From Mikania micrantha (Eukaryota; Streptophyta; Magnoliopsida; Asterales; Asteraceae), in assembly GCA_009363875.1 (NCBI GenBank), contig CM018694.1:29025415-29089414 (forward strand): DNA of 64,000 bases, written 5' to 3'. Both the position numbers and the translations under genes were made by a program. The notes under the pieces are model-generated. The model searched no databases and was not told the origin of the DNA. It saw only the letters and a program-made list of their open reading frames with translations. How positions within the stretch are numbered: the first letter of the stretch is position 1; each line of letters starts with the position of its first letter. This document shows positions 11,029-23,479 of the stretch, piece by piece.

Positions 11029-11623
11029 TGTTTGTTTGACTTGAGTTGACTGAGGTCCTCCGCGGTACATTATATTGAGATTATTATGGTGATTGTTGGT
11101 TGTTAATTTGACGTGATTGGTTGAGATTGATTGAATGTATTTGAATGATTACTTGTGATTATTTGGATTATTTGACTTGGTGTGTTTGTTTGTGCGTATG
11201 CAGATTGGTATTATCTTACATGTTCACACGTGTTATTCTTAAAAGCTTTATAAATATTTTTGCAATAAGTAAAACTTATGATTACTCACCAACTACTCCT
11301 GTTGTTGACACTTGATTTTCTACATGTTTCAGGAATTGAGGAGAAGTAGGTAGAGCAGGGTAGCTCTACATCATTTGGCTATCATCACTTAGGGCCTCAG
11401 ACTTAGCTAAATTAACTGAATCTCTGAAGACTAGAGTTTATTTAGTTTAGCTACATCTTTTGTGTAATTGTTGTAATTGAATCATAACGAACGTGATTTT
11501 TGTGTAAACATTTTAAATGATTAAATGTTATGTGATGATATATCTAGATGCCCACGAGCTTATGTACAATCTACACATTCCTCGTGGCATCTTGACGTTT
11601 CCGCCATCGGTCGGGGTGTTACA
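11029..11623 (+). mobile_element. B 5' LTR, terminal fragment
   Basis: Matches 53110-53685 nearly base for base. It has an acceptor-like CATGTTTCAG at about 11333 and ends GGTCGGGGTGTTACA. Near the end, GATGCCCACGAG can pair with CTCGTGGCATC. Confidence 0.9.
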
Positions 11624-11626
11624 GAT

Positions 11627-11639
11627 TGGTATCAGAGCC
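11627..11639 (+). other. Primer-binding site of B
   Basis: TGGTATCAGAGCC, 3 nt after the LTR end; initiator Met-tRNA type. Confidence 0.95.
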
Positions 11640-11857
11640 TGGGTTATAGGGAATTAGGTTACTATAATTATATGACCTAGTCTATAACCATAGGATACCC
11701 TAGTATGAATAACTTCATACACTAGTTACTATATTCAGGATTCTGTGCTTGTATGTTTATTACATGTTAACTGCAATCCTGTTATATAATATATGTTACA
11801 TGATAATTAATATATGTTATTTTCTGCTTCATGTGAGTGATTGTACCCGGACTCCTC

Positions 11858-11977
11858 GACAAGGACATACCCGTGATATATTGTAAAGGTAGTGGGATGG
11901 CGGCTGAAGCAGTTGCGACTGACTTCTACGTATGCCCTATACATATACCATTTACAGTACATCGGGTGGTTGTCAGT
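11858..11977 (+). repeat. Hairpin cassette type 1, copy 5
   Basis: GATATATTGTAAA pairs with TTTACAGTACATC. The inner helix GAAGcAGT/ACTgaCTTC closes the variable loop. Conserved TAGTGGGATGGCGGC and TACGTATGCCCTATACATA. Confidence 0.82.
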
Positions 11978-12043
11978 GTTGAGGAATAAGGGAAATATTT
12001 TTTAGGGAAATATTTGTTTAGGATTGATTGATCCTCGATCACC

Positions 12044-12160
12044 AGACAAGGACACACTTGCATTATACTACAAAGGTGGTGGGCTGGCGGCTGGATAGGT
12101 TGCGACCGATTCCTATGTATGCCCTATACATAGACCATTTGTGGTATATTGGGAGTCTGT
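12044..12160 (+). repeat. Hairpin cassette type 1, copy 6
   Basis: TATACTACAAA pairs with TTTGTGGTATA. Conserved GTGGTGGGCTGGCGGC and TATGTATGCCCTATACATA. Confidence 0.82.
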
Positions 12161-12555
12161 CAGTGTTGGGAATTAAGGAAATTAGCTAGGATATGTTGGA
12201 AATTGTTGACGGAAATGGTTTTTTGGAAAGGATTGGATGAATTTATTTGGAGAACATGGATATGGACACTGATGAATACTCTTTATAGAGATATATTGAA
12301 GGAAGGATATGAACACTTAGTGCTGATATGACACTTAGTGATGGTATGAACCCTTAACGATGATATGAACACTTAGTGATGGTATAGACCTTTAGTAAAC
12401 TTAGACAATAGGGGAGGTTAAATGTCAGGTGAACTTAAACATTAAGCGAACCTAGTTGTCAAAGGGAACTTGTATGCACTTCACTCATAAATATCCCTCA
12501 TAGGATAAGACTGTGAAGTAGAACACTTAGGAACATATGTTATACCCTAATTTCT

Positions 12556-12672
12556 AACAAGGGCATAATCGTGGTGCATTGCAACGGTGGTGGGACGGCA
12601 GATGATGCAACTACGGTCAAGTCTAGGTGTGCCCTATATATAAACTAGTTGCACTGCATCGGGAGGTTGTCA
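12556..12672 (+). repeat. Hairpin cassette type 1, copy 7
   Basis: TGCATTGCAAC pairs with GTTGCACTGCA. Conserved GTGGTGGGACGGC and GTGTGCCCTATATATAA. Confidence 0.82.
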
Positions 12673-12914
12673 GTGTTGGTATAGGGTGGAAAATGTTTGA
12701 AATTTAGGAATATTTAATTAGTATTAGATATGACCCAGTTAGAATGCTTTAGTATAACATTAGGAATTATTGCCTTATTATGAGTTTGAGTACAGGTAGG
12801 AGACACGTATAGTTCCATATATGTAATCCTAACTATTACAATAAACTCATTTGATCTTAGTTTTATGACTTACGTTGTAAACGGTAGTAACATGTTTCTA
12901 ATCACCTCAGAAAC

Positions 12915-13702
12915 ATGCCGCCGCGCCGTCACAACGAAGATAATACAAACAACAACAATGATGGTGCTAACAACAATAATGCCAACACTGGCATTCAAGA
13001 GTTAGCAAATTTCATTATGGGGTTGGTGACTCAACTGAATCAAGCTAACCAAACTCTCAACTAGAACAGGGGTGGTGCAAACCCACCAGGTTGTACTTTT
13101 AAGCACTTTAACTCCAGTAACCCGACTAAAATTCACAGGTTCTTAGGGAGCCACTGGTCTGTTGAAGTGGTTTGAGAGTATTGAGAACACCTTCATTAAC
13201 ATTGACTGCCCAGAGAACTTTAAGGTGCGCTATGCCATTAGTGTTTTCCAAAAGAGAGCACTAACTTGGTGGAATGGCGAGAAACAAACTAGGGGAGTTG
13301 ATGCAGCCCTAGCACTGACTTGGACTGAAGTTATAACTCTGATGACCACAGAGTTCTGTCCTCGCAGTGAGATGAGGAAACTGGAAGCTGAGTTCTGGGA
13401 ACTCAAGCAAAACAGCGGTGAGAATTTGATCTACAATTCTAGCTTCCATGAGCTGAGTTCACTAGTACCTCATCTGGTGACACCACTAGAGAGAGCAATA
13501 GAGAAATACATAGGCGATTTACCTATGCAGATTCAAGACACTGTTTTTGGTAGCAACACTACCACTCTGGAAGCTGTAATCCGCATATCTGCTACACTTA
13601 CGGATAACCATGTGAAGGCTGGTACGCTTACTCGGAAGGGAACAAAGAAGACTGAGACGAAGACAGTTGCAAAGGAAACTTACACTGAAGTAAAGACTGA
13701 AC
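12915..13702 (+). pseudogene. gag: gag of B, broken
   Basis: Begins MPPRRHNED followed by an Asn-rich stretch, typical of chromovirus Gag. TAG at 13062-13064 stops it at codon 50, and a +1 frameshift lies between about 13130 and 13160. From 13162 the capsid region is readable: MKWFESIENTF, KRALTWWNGEK, FCPRSEMRKLE. It is cut at 13702 by the minus-strand D-family LTR. The zinc knuckles and protease that should follow are absent from the window, so they were lost with that insertion or a later deletion. The start is placed at the ATG that gives the family-like N terminus. Confidence 0.85.
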
Positions 13703-14074
13703 TGTAACCCCCGGTTACTATTTAACGTTTTTCACAAAATATCAGAGTTGGTCTCGGTAATTTCTCATTTTCAAAACCTTGTTTAACTTACTAAGATCAT
13801 TTAATCATATTTAAAACAAGGTTTAAGACAAATATAAACATGTCACAAACATTTATAAACCAACTTTACAAAAGTAGGTTTAGACCAAAGTTAAAATGTT
13901 TGCAACTTAGTTCGTTCGATTCGATTCTTGATCCACCTCGATCCGTATAGCCGTGCCCGTCATGGTTAACCTAAAAACATCACATAATAACCCCATTAGT
14001 CCATAGGAACTAAGTAAGATAATCCCCTATGAACCCCTAAGTCAAAAATGTCAAAATACATCAATTTTGGTCAG

Positions 14075-14190
14075 GTTCGTAAGGTAGGCCGTAGCCTACT
14101 GTCTCAGGCCGTAAACCAGAGGCTTCCAACCACCAGGCCATAGCTTATGGTCTCAAGGCCGTAGCTTATGTCCTCCTGCACCAGCAATGC
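14075..14190 (-). repeat. GGCCGTAGCC motif cluster
   Basis: Several TAGGCCGTAGCCTA and AGGCCATAGCTTATGG units, near-palindromic. They occupy the place of the GGCGGTACGCC units of the other D LTR. Confidence 0.55.
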
Positions 14191-14869
14191 AAATTTTTCT
14201 GTTTTGTGCAGTTTTGGCCCATCCGAAGACCCGTTTTTGTTACTTCACTTTTCAAAGTGATTTAACACATCCGAAAGGTCTATTCAACCATATTACTTGG
14301 ATTCACATCATCAAATTACATCATTACATATATCAATCAAAATCCAAATCAAAATTTGCTAAACGGGTCAACTTTAACAACCAAATCCCTCATTGCATTA
14401 TATGACCACATTTTAGCTAATGTACACTTATAACATTCATGTATGATGTTAACCTTTCGAAAATGACCTTATATTACAAACAACAATCAAATACATATTC
14501 ATCCAAAGATTCAAATGGTCATTTCTTTCAAATTGACCCTCACATGTACTAATATCATGCTATTAGCCATCGATTATTGTTTGAAGTAGTTTTAATCATA
14601 GTTACACTATGGTGTTCCACCATAGTTATTTTCCAGCACCTCTGACTATTCACACACCTTTAAACAAATGTTTGACCTACACATAGACACACCACATACT
14701 TTACCACCATATATTTAACCATTTCTAAACTAGGAAGGTGTTAACGGGTCAAAATATTCAAATGGAATCTTAGTTCCATTTCATTACCACAAATCATCAA
14801 TACATAACCCCTAACCTTCTTGCATATACATATGTGGTTTAATACGTAATTTAAGTCTTAGGATGTTCA

Positions 14870-15000
14870 CCCACCGGTCCTTCCATCTAAGACATTTGCT
14901 ATCACCTGTAGCTATCCACATACTTGTGGTTTTATGATCTAGTCAATATACTAGGATGTTCACCCACTGGTCTTTCCATCCTAAATTACCATTGTTTTAA
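14870..15000 (-). repeat. D-type hairpins, two copies, inverted
   Basis: On the plus strand, GTCTTAGGATG-TTCACCCACCGGTCCTTC-CATCTAAGAC, and ACTAGGATG with CATCCTAAAT around a similar loop. The loop is conserved and the stems have changed. Confidence 0.7.
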
Positions 15001-16172
15001 CATCCAAATTATGTATTGGATTTATCATAACATGTTGAATTCATAAAAACCCAACAATTAACGATCACCAGCACAATTATCCATCATTCATATGATTTAG
15101 CAACTGTTCAACAATAATTATGTGATGTTATAGTGGTGGGATTACTTACCTTGTCCGGATGATAAATTTGATATCAAAATCTCTTTTCCATCCCCTTTTA
15201 CCACTTCCTTGACTTCCACTATTACTACCTAGTTATAACCCACACGTATAACCTCTTTCAACACGCATAGCACACATTCATATTGATTCAAACCCATTCG
15301 ACTAGTTTGAACCTATTTTCAATAATGTGTTAAATGAAAGCCAAATTATCAATTATTCAATCTATGATTATTTTTATCATAGAATTTCAATTTTAGGCAT
15401 TTCATCGAACACCTTACGTGCATAGTTTAATTGACTAATCTTCTTTATGGTTTAAACATCAACCAATTTACCTTTAGTTCTCAAATCATCAAAACAAATG
15501 AACTTTACAAAGGTTTAGTCAAGTTATGGACAAATTCATACAAATCAACTACATAAACCATATTTACTAGTTTTTAAACACTCTTGTATAGATTTTGCAT
15601 CACTCACTAAGTTACCCATATCCCATACCCAAGAGTTTCAACACATGGCTCATAAACTAGTAATTTGACTATCTACTCACACCATAAACATAGTTTCATG
15701 GTTTATGAACCAACTTAACCTTCAGTTTCATTTCATGAGCAAAGACACCAGAATATTGTCACCCCTATTTACGTAAAAGCTCAAGAAAGAAAGAGATAAC
15801 ACTTACAAGTTAGTAAGGATCACCAAAGAGGTGATTTAGCACATCAATTTCTTGTTTTAAACTCAAGAACACATGAATTTGTGATTAGGTCTTGGTTGCT
15901 CCTCTTTTCTCCTCTGGTTTGCACGACAGAAGTATCCAGAAAACAAATGTATTGGATTTTTGATCAAGCATGGTCTTATTAATCATGTTTGAACAATTGG
16001 CAACTTTGGCCCTTCATGTTTTTAATTAGTTAACTAGTTTAACTAACCTAAACCAGTTAGTTACTAGTTAACTTTATCACCCCAAAGTTAAAAACACGAC
16101 ATAATTTAAAACACATTCGTGTTCATATTATTTTATTACAATTATACATGACCGTTAAAACCGGTCGTTACA

Positions 16173-16195
16173 AATCCTCCCTCCTTACATAGGTT
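16173..16195 (-). other. Polypurine tract of the minus-strand D-family element
   Basis: On the minus strand GTAAGGAGGGAGGATT immediately precedes the LTR start TGTAACGACC. Confidence 0.7.
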
Positions 16196-18652
16196 TCGTC
16201 CCCGAAACCGCTTATACATATAAGATGGGAGTAATATTTCATTATCTCACCCTTGAATTTTCAACGTTATTCAACCTGCAATCAATTTCCAATTCATCAA
16301 CTGGCATATAAGCTGATTTATCCGCCAATTACTTCCACAAATACAACACATGGAATATGTCATGTATTATATTCAACTCCCACGGTAGCTCAATGTGGTA
16401 AACAATCTCACCAACCCGGAGCTATTATATTAAACAACTCAAATAACACGTGGGCTTGACTTCCCTCGTTTATCAAACGAACCACACTTTTACTTGCTCA
16501 TTGTGGTTAACACCCAACATATAATCACATATTACTATATTTATTCATCAATTCCTATATATAAGAATCGTTAGTCAATTCCCCACTTAGCTTCATCTAG
16601 GCTTTTTAAGTCATCATTTAATTAAGTTAAATCCACCTATTTTAACAATCATTTAATTTATTATATGCATTGTGTGTCTACACGTGTGTGGATCCTACCC
16701 TCATAGCAACAATATAACTGGATACATGAGTTGTATTTACCATTTATGTGGGTTCTACAAGCTTAATTCATGTAACCGCACCTTTGACTTTTCAAAAGTC
16801 AATATCTATACATATTAACACAATTCTACTCCTTTTCATATGAATATAAATACTTAGTTAATCGCAGCTTTCATTCATTCTACATGTTTAATATAACAAA
16901 TCTTATTCACACCATATATGCATTTGAATCTATCCCCTTTCACTATGTCTTCATGCCAACCCTTTGGCATCAACTAATGGCACTTCTTGCCACAACATTC
17001 AATCTAACGTTCATAGATATCCATTATCTGTGAACTATACAATGTTTTCATATTAAATGATTGTTCACTTTTCTTTAAATTAATCAAACCCACATAATTA
17101 CATTCCAGCAATTATTAACATACTACTAGCCCGCATTACAAAAAATCAGTCATAATCTGACTTATAATATGGATTTCAAGTCGATCTTGATTATCCATTC
17201 TCACATATAATAAGTATCTATTACATACTTTTTCAACATAAAACCTTATGTTTACACAACCATGAATCATTTGTTTCCATACCCACATAGATCTTATAAC
17301 ACGTTTTTCACATTAAAACACTATTATTGCCTACTCCATATAGGTCTTATATTGAACAAGCATTTTATATCTACTTGAACTAATCACCTCATCACACGAT
17401 CCATGTAAATGTTACAAATAATTGCCTATATCCATATAGGTATTAACAATAAACAAGTAACTCATATCTACTTGAATTAAACACCTATTAATCAACCCGA
17501 ATCCTCATATTCATGATTTTTGCATATTTGCCTATCAATTCATCCATTATAAAACAATTTAACGGGTCAACCATTTTAAAACACCTTTTTATAATTGTAC
17601 AATCATAATCGTGAAATTTTTCACTTTTTACTCCTTTTTGCCTACACACTAGTAGGTCTTATTGCATCAACACTTTTATAAACGCCTACTCTACGATAGG
17701 TCTTACATCATTTATTTACAACCAAACTCATGTGCCCACCCAGTGATAGGTCTTACAATCGTTTATTACAACCAATTTACATTCCCACACATGGTAGGTC
17801 TTATTATTCTTTTGTTTAATACTTTGGTCATAACTATATGGGCTTATCACTTGGATTACCTAGTGGATTCATCACCAATATTATCAATCCACTACACACA
17901 CAAGTAAATTCAATTTAGATGACTTACAGACTTAATTCACCATAATTAGAACAAGCCAAACAACATGCTAACCAAAATCACTACTCATATCAAAATCTGA
18001 GTTAATGTCTTATAATGGTTCAAAACTTACCCAAATGCATTTTTAACTTACTTAAACAACACTAATCACTCACCTGTGATTTCTAGTGTCACACATATTT
18101 TCACATTTAGATCATTCTCACATTTTAACAAATTTTTAGCCAATTGATAAACAATGGCCTATTTTAAATTATTTGCATTTTAATGGATCAATTTTACCCA
18201 TTTTAACTATATGTAATAAACACCAACTACCGGCACCTTCGGCTGTTTAGCCAACTAGTGGCCTAAATATATAACAATTGTAACTATGATGTTCGCGCTA
18301 TGGTTATTCCATCATAACTTACAATTGTATCAATCACAATAATTTACATTTTATTTTGTTATAAATTGTTGAGTCTTTGCAACCCAACTTCCATTCAACG
18401 ACTATTTATGCACAACACAACCAATAATGTAGATTCATTCTACTGCCTGCATATTAACAAGTTTACGTGTAGTACCCATCTAAACACATTTACTCCATGG
18501 TAACTCTTTATAAAGTAACGAGTCACTTTGCTTAAGCATGCTAAAACTTAATATTACATATAAGCATGTAATCAGCTTCACACAACATTTACTTTCATAA
18601 AAGAGATGTCCACACCTTTCTGGATCATTCCAACATATACTTTCAACATAAT
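16196..18652 (-). other. Non-coding interior of the minus-strand D-family element
   Basis: AT-rich, with no ORF resembling gag or pol and no PBS (no CTCTGATACCA on the plus strand). Near 18290, AACTATGATG and CATCATAACTT form a hairpin like those of D LTRs, so part may be a decayed 5' LTR. The right end abuts the pol remnant of B at about 18653. Confidence 0.5.
17640..17830 (+). repeat. Four 48-bp units with AGGTCTTA dyads
   Basis: GCCTACACACTAGTAGGTCTTA-like units recur at about 17640, 17687, 17736 and 17784. Each is a small hairpin CCTAC...GTAGG followed by invariant TAGGTCTTA. Weaker copies lie at 17331 and 17425. Confidence 0.75.
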
Positions 18653-21431
18653 TTACCGGGGATTCCACCAGAGCATCAAGTAGAATTCCGAATTGACTTA
18701 GTACATGGTGCGAACCCAGTAGCCAAAGCTCCTTACAGACTTGCGCCTTTGGAGTTACAAAAATTGCGAGTCAACTACAAGATTTGTTGGATAAGGGATT
18801 CATTCGCCCGAGCCATTCACCATGGGGTGTACCGGTCCTGTTTGTCAAGAAGAAGGACATTTCATTCCGGATGTGCATCGATTACCGCGAATTGAATAAG
18901 CTGACCATTAAGAATTGATACCCGTTTTCACGCGTCGATGATCTATTCGATCAACTTCAAGGCTCGGCATGGTTTTTGAAGATTGACCTTCGATCTGGGT
19001 ATCATCAGCTTCGTGTACATGAAGATGATATTCTCAAGACGGCTTTTAGAACAAGGTATGGTCATTACGAGTTTTTGGTAATGCCCTTCGGCCTTACCAA
19101 TGCACGTGCAATTTTCATGGATCTCATGAACCGTGTTTGCAGGACATACTTGGATAAATTCGTCATTGTATTTATAGATGATAGTTTGATATACTCCAAG
19201 AGCAAAGAAGAACACGAACAACACCTTAAATTGATTTTGGAGATCTTAAGGAAAGAACAAATGTACGCCAAATTCTCCAAATGTGAATTTTGGCTTAAGG
19301 AAGTTCAATTATTTGAACACATAGTCAAAGAAAATGGTTTTCATGTGGATCCTACAAAGATTGAAGCTGTGAAGAACTGGAGTACACCGAAGACACCAAC
19401 ATAGATTCGTTCATTCTTTGGACTTGTTGGTTACTATCGGCGGTTTATTTCGAATTTCTCCAGGATTGTTGTCCCCCTCACTCCGTAACGTAAAAAGATA
19501 GACCATACGAATGGGGACCGAAGCAAGAAGAGACATTTCTGACATTGACGCAGAAACTTTGTGATGCTCCTGTCTTGACACTGCCTGATGTAAATGATGA
19601 TTTTGTGGTTTACTGTGATGCGTCCAACCAAGTTCTCGGTTGTGTTCTCATGCAATGGAGAAAGGTTGTGGCATATGCATCAAGACATTTGAAAATTCAT
19701 AAGAAGAACTACACTACACACGACTTAGAACTTGGTGCAGTCGTGTTTGCTTTGAAAATATGGAGACATTATCTTGATGGCACTAAGTGTGTAGTCTTTA
19801 CTGATCACAAGAGTTTGCAACACATTCTTAACTAGAAAGAACTTAACATGAGACAAAGGAGATGGGTGGAACTGTTAAATGATTATGACTGTGAAATTCG
19901 CTACCATCCTGGCAAAGCGAATGTAGTAGCAGATGCGCTTAGTCGCAAGAGTCATGTTCAAATCCATAGCGTCCAAGTGCACACTAATCTCCATAATGAT
20001 ATTCTGGTAGCCCAACAAACCTCATTTTCTCAAGGCAGCCTACATGATGTGATGTCTTGTGGGGCTGAGTTGCAATTGGAAATTAAGGATGATGGTTTGG
20101 GGTATTATCTGAATCCATTGTGGATACCGAACATAGATGATCTTAGGATGACAATTATGAATGAAGCACATAAGTCTCGTTGCTCAATCCATCCAGGTGC
20201 TGACAAGATGTACCAAGACCTTAGAGTCTTGTACTGGTGGCCTGGAATGAAGAAGGATATAGTTGAGTATGTAGCCAAATGCCTTAACTGCGCAAAAGTC
20301 AAGGCTGAACACCAGCGACCTTCTGGATTGTTAGTACAACCAGAAATACCCATGTGGAAGTGGGAGAATATATCCATGGATTTTATTACTAAACTCCCAC
20401 GAACCACAAGTGGTCACGATAGTAAATGGGTGATAATAGATCGTTTAATCAAGTCGGCTCATTTCTTTTCGATACGTGAAACGTACCCTGTGCGAAAATT
20501 AGCTCGTATCTACGCAGATGAGATTGTTAGCCGACATGGAATTCCCTTAAGCATAATATCGGATCGTGATGCTCGTTTCACGGCACGATTTTGGGAATCA
20601 TTGCATGAAGCTTTCGGAACACGATTGGATCTTAGCATTCCTTATCATCCTCAAATGGATGGGCAGACGGAGCGAACGATTCAGACACTCGAAGATATGT
20701 TAAGAGCTTGTGTCATCGATTTTGGTGGCAACTCGGACAGCCATCTACCATTAGTCGAGTTATCATATAACCACAGTTATCAAGCGAGCATTGGTATGGC
20801 GCCGTTTGAAGCTCTTTATGGTTGAAAATGTTGGTCACCTATCTGTTGGATTGAGATCGGCGAATCGCAGATCACTGGTCCCGGGATTATTCAAGAGATG
20901 ACTGACAAAATTCACCAGATCCACGACAATTTGTTTGCTGCTCGCAGTAGACAGAAGAGTTACGTAGATAAACGTCTTAAGCCATTAGAGTTTGAAGTTG
21001 ATGAAATGGTATTACTTAAGGTATCGCCATGGAAAGGAGTTGCACGTTTCGAGAAGAAAGGTAAGCTTGCTCCACGCTATGCTGGCCCTTTTAAGATTCT
21101 TGAACGGATCGGGAAGGTTGCCTACAAACTGGAATTTCCTCCTGAACTTAGTAATGTAAACCCGACCTTCCATGTGTCAAATTTGAAGAAATTCTTAGCT
21201 GATCAGGATCTTCAATTACCGCTCGATGATATACGCATCGACGATACTACGCACTTCGTTGAAAAACTAGTCGAGATCATGGACCGTGATGTTAAGAAAC
21301 TCAAGCGCAGCCGGATCCCAATTGTCAAAGTACGATGGGAGTCGAAGCGTGGTTCATATTTCACCTGGGAAAGAGAAGATCAGATGAAGCTTAAGTATCC
21401 ACACTTATTCACTACAATTACTCCCAGTTGA
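18653..21431 (+). pseudogene. pol: pol of B: RT, RNase H, integrase, chromodomain
   Basis: Readable from LPGIPP just before RT. RT contains MCIDYRELNK, LRSGYHQLRV and the catalytic FIDD (FVIVFIDDSLIYS). RNase H starts near 19600 (YCDASNQ) with TDHKSLQHI. Integrase has an HHCC zinc site (HPGADKMY, CLNCAKVK) and D-D-E residues in MDFITKLP, SDRDARF and QTERTIQTLE. The C terminus IPIVKVRWES...TWEREDQM...KYPHLF is a chromodomain, which assigns B to the chromoviruses. Breaks: a frameshift near 18762; stops at about 18916, 19402, 19487, 19833 and 20823. The protease is absent. The PPT and 3' LTR follow directly. Confidence 0.92.
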
Positions 21432-21455
21432 ATTTCGGGACGAAATTCCCTCAAC

Positions 21456-21465
21456 TAGGGGATAC
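21456..21465 (+). other. Polypurine tract of B
   Basis: TAGGGGATAC directly before TGTAACATCACTG; preceded by the conserved TTTCGGGACGAAAT. Confidence 0.85.
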
Positions 21466-21732
21466 TGTAACATCACTGTATTTCAGGTATTTTCATTACA
21501 TATATAATTGTATTGATAGAACCTGCCATGATAATTTGATGTTTTGGATTTGATTGATGATATTATTATTGGTATACATTGATGAGAACGTATGATTAAC
21601 AAGCATAAACCACGGGGAAGTTAGTTTGGAACATAACGAGACTGAACCACAGTGTTTATCACAGATGAATATAGATGATATAAGATAGTTTGTGTGAGTG
21701 GGTTAAGAATTATGGTTTGGTCACTAAATATA

Positions 21733-21855
21733 GTCAAGGACACATAGTCATGGTTTATCGAAATAGTGGTGGGACGGCGGTTGGATAGGTTGAGACCGAT
21801 TCCTACGTATGCCCTATACATAAACTTATTTCGATCTATCATGGATGTGTCAGTG
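21733..21855 (+). repeat. Hairpin cassette type 1, copy 8
   Basis: Nine perfect pairs ATCGAAATA/TATTTCGAT flank GTGGTGGGACGGCGG and TACGTATGCCCTATACATA; the outer arms CATGG/CCATG continue the stem. Confidence 0.85.
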
Positions 21856-21939
21856 ATATTATTTATGCGATGGTGAGGTCACGAATATAACTTATAAAAC
21901 GTGAATATTATTTCAGAAACGTTATCCTAATAGTGTGTT

Positions 21940-22070
21940 CGCGTGGGTGATGATTCAAACGAATATAATTATTAGGAATAATATCCTGAAACGATATTCC
22001 ATGAATTGTAAATCAAGTTGAAATACGATACGAACGTTGTATTCATAAAGGTGACGATCTTTACTAATGC
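21940..22070 (+). repeat. GGTGACGAT hairpins (type 2) in the B LTR
   Basis: GTTCGCGTGGGTGATGAT then TCAAACGAA, and GTATTCATAAAGGTGACGAT then CTTTACTAATGCATAC. The second stem has about 12 pairs. Confidence 0.7.
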
Positions 22071-22604
22071 ATACGTAAGTAACGCGTTTCAACAAGATAA
22101 CTAAAATAATATGTTACGATATTTAAATTAATAAAAAGGGAATTAAAAGGTTTACTAGGAATAAACACCCTAAAGTATTTCAAATAAAATTATTTTTACA
22201 AGCTCATTTCTCTCTCTAAAACACCATTTCCGACTCACTCTCTTTACAACTTCTCTCTAAGTTTTCTTCTTCATTTCTCAACCATTTTGGTTGATTCTTT
22301 GTAACATTAGTGCCGGACGCGTGCCGGAACAGTGATCGCAACAGTAAACCGTACAGTAACTCAGGTACACATTATGTGAAACTATGTTTATACTATTGAT
22401 ACATTATGATTAACACGAAACTATTATACGATTGTCTGAATTTGACTGAAACCTTAGGGTTTAACAGCCTGAAACATGTCAGACAACACAGTGTTGAAAC
22501 ATAGACACTTGATTTGATACTATTGTGTATAAACGTATGTGAGGTTAAACAAAACAAAACTTTAACGGTTATTGTTATGGAATGCTAAATGGACGAATTA
22601 TTCG

Positions 22605-22735
22605 TATAGGTGACGATCTGTACGAATGATTCTGATAGTTTAACGTTCTGAAATAATGACTTAACAGTAGAAAACAAGAATCAGAAAGCCAAACCATCGT
22701 CGTGCTCGTTCGAATGACGATTCGAACGAATACGC
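22605..22735 (+). repeat. GGTGACGAT hairpins (type 2) in the solo A LTR
   Basis: ATTCGTATAGGTGACGAT then CTGTACGAAT; and TCGTTCGAA-TGACGA-TTCGAACGA, a perfect 9-bp stem. Confidence 0.75.
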
Positions 22736-23087
22736 GCGATGGCAACGCGATCTGACGAAACGAAAACGAACACGAAAAACGATACGAACGATAATAATAT
22801 TAAGGAAATAAAATATTTCCTATTTTACAATTTTGAAACTCATCATAAATAAATTTAAATGAAACCATTTTAATTAATTCACGAACAAATTACGTAAACG
22901 CATAAAAATGATATAATTTGATAAATAATTTAATACCACGATATTTAACATAATTTCTAGTAATAATCGCATTCTAAAAATCTTAAAATAATTCTTTTTA
23001 TTAAATTTACGAAAATACGCGTGACGAGCCGGATACGCGACAAAAATACGAACCGAGCAACCGAAACGAACCCGAATACCCACGGGA

Positions 23088-23095
23088 TATATATA
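23088..23095 (+). promoter_or_regulatory. TATA box of the solo A LTR
   Basis: GGGATATATATAC followed by the dyad AAATGAG...CTCATTT and a CT-rich initiator region. Confidence 0.55.
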
Positions 23096-23479
23096 CTATA
23101 AATGAGTTCATTTTCTCATTTATTTCATCCTTCTTCTCTCTCTAAACCCATCAAAACCGTCACTTTTTCCCTCTCTACAATCTTCATCTTCAAATCACAA
23201 GATCAAGCTCAAATCTCCACGAAAACGAGTGTTTTTGGTGTCCACTTGAAGCTCTTGATCTCCCCTACGCAGAAGTACAACCGATCTTGTGTTTTGTCCG
23301 GCCAAACTCAAGGTATTGAAGCTTGAAACATCACGAAATTAGGGTTTTATACACATGGGTCGGTACACACACACACATAAACGGTGAAAACCCTAAACCA
23401 TGCTCACCATTACATCGTTGGTAGCTGATTGTGGCATCACAACACCAGGGGTTTAGCTGGATCGAAGGTTCGAGGATGA

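Larger units (their letters stand above)
11640..12914 (+). other. Leader of B between PBS and gag
   Basis: No convincing ORF; the 60-codon ORF near 12149 is AT-rich chance sequence. It holds three type-1 cassettes and short direct repeats such as GAACACTTAGTGATGGTAT (12340-12400). Confidence 0.6.
13703..16172 (-). mobile_element. 3' LTR of a minus-strand D-family element
   Basis: Read on the minus strand it runs from TGTAACGACCGG to CCGGGGGTTACA, 2470 bp, close to the D solo LTR at 38156 (about 2451 bp). It contains the same GGAAGGACCGGTGGGTGAA hairpins in inverted orientation (14870-15000). A polypurine tract lies next to its 16172 end, showing this is the 3' LTR. Left flank TGAAC; no right copy was found. 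Confidence 0.8.

Noticed and set aside
16253..17907. ORFs of 68-81 aa in the minus-strand D element
   Set aside because: AT-rich, no similarity to gag or pol, and wrong strand for the element.
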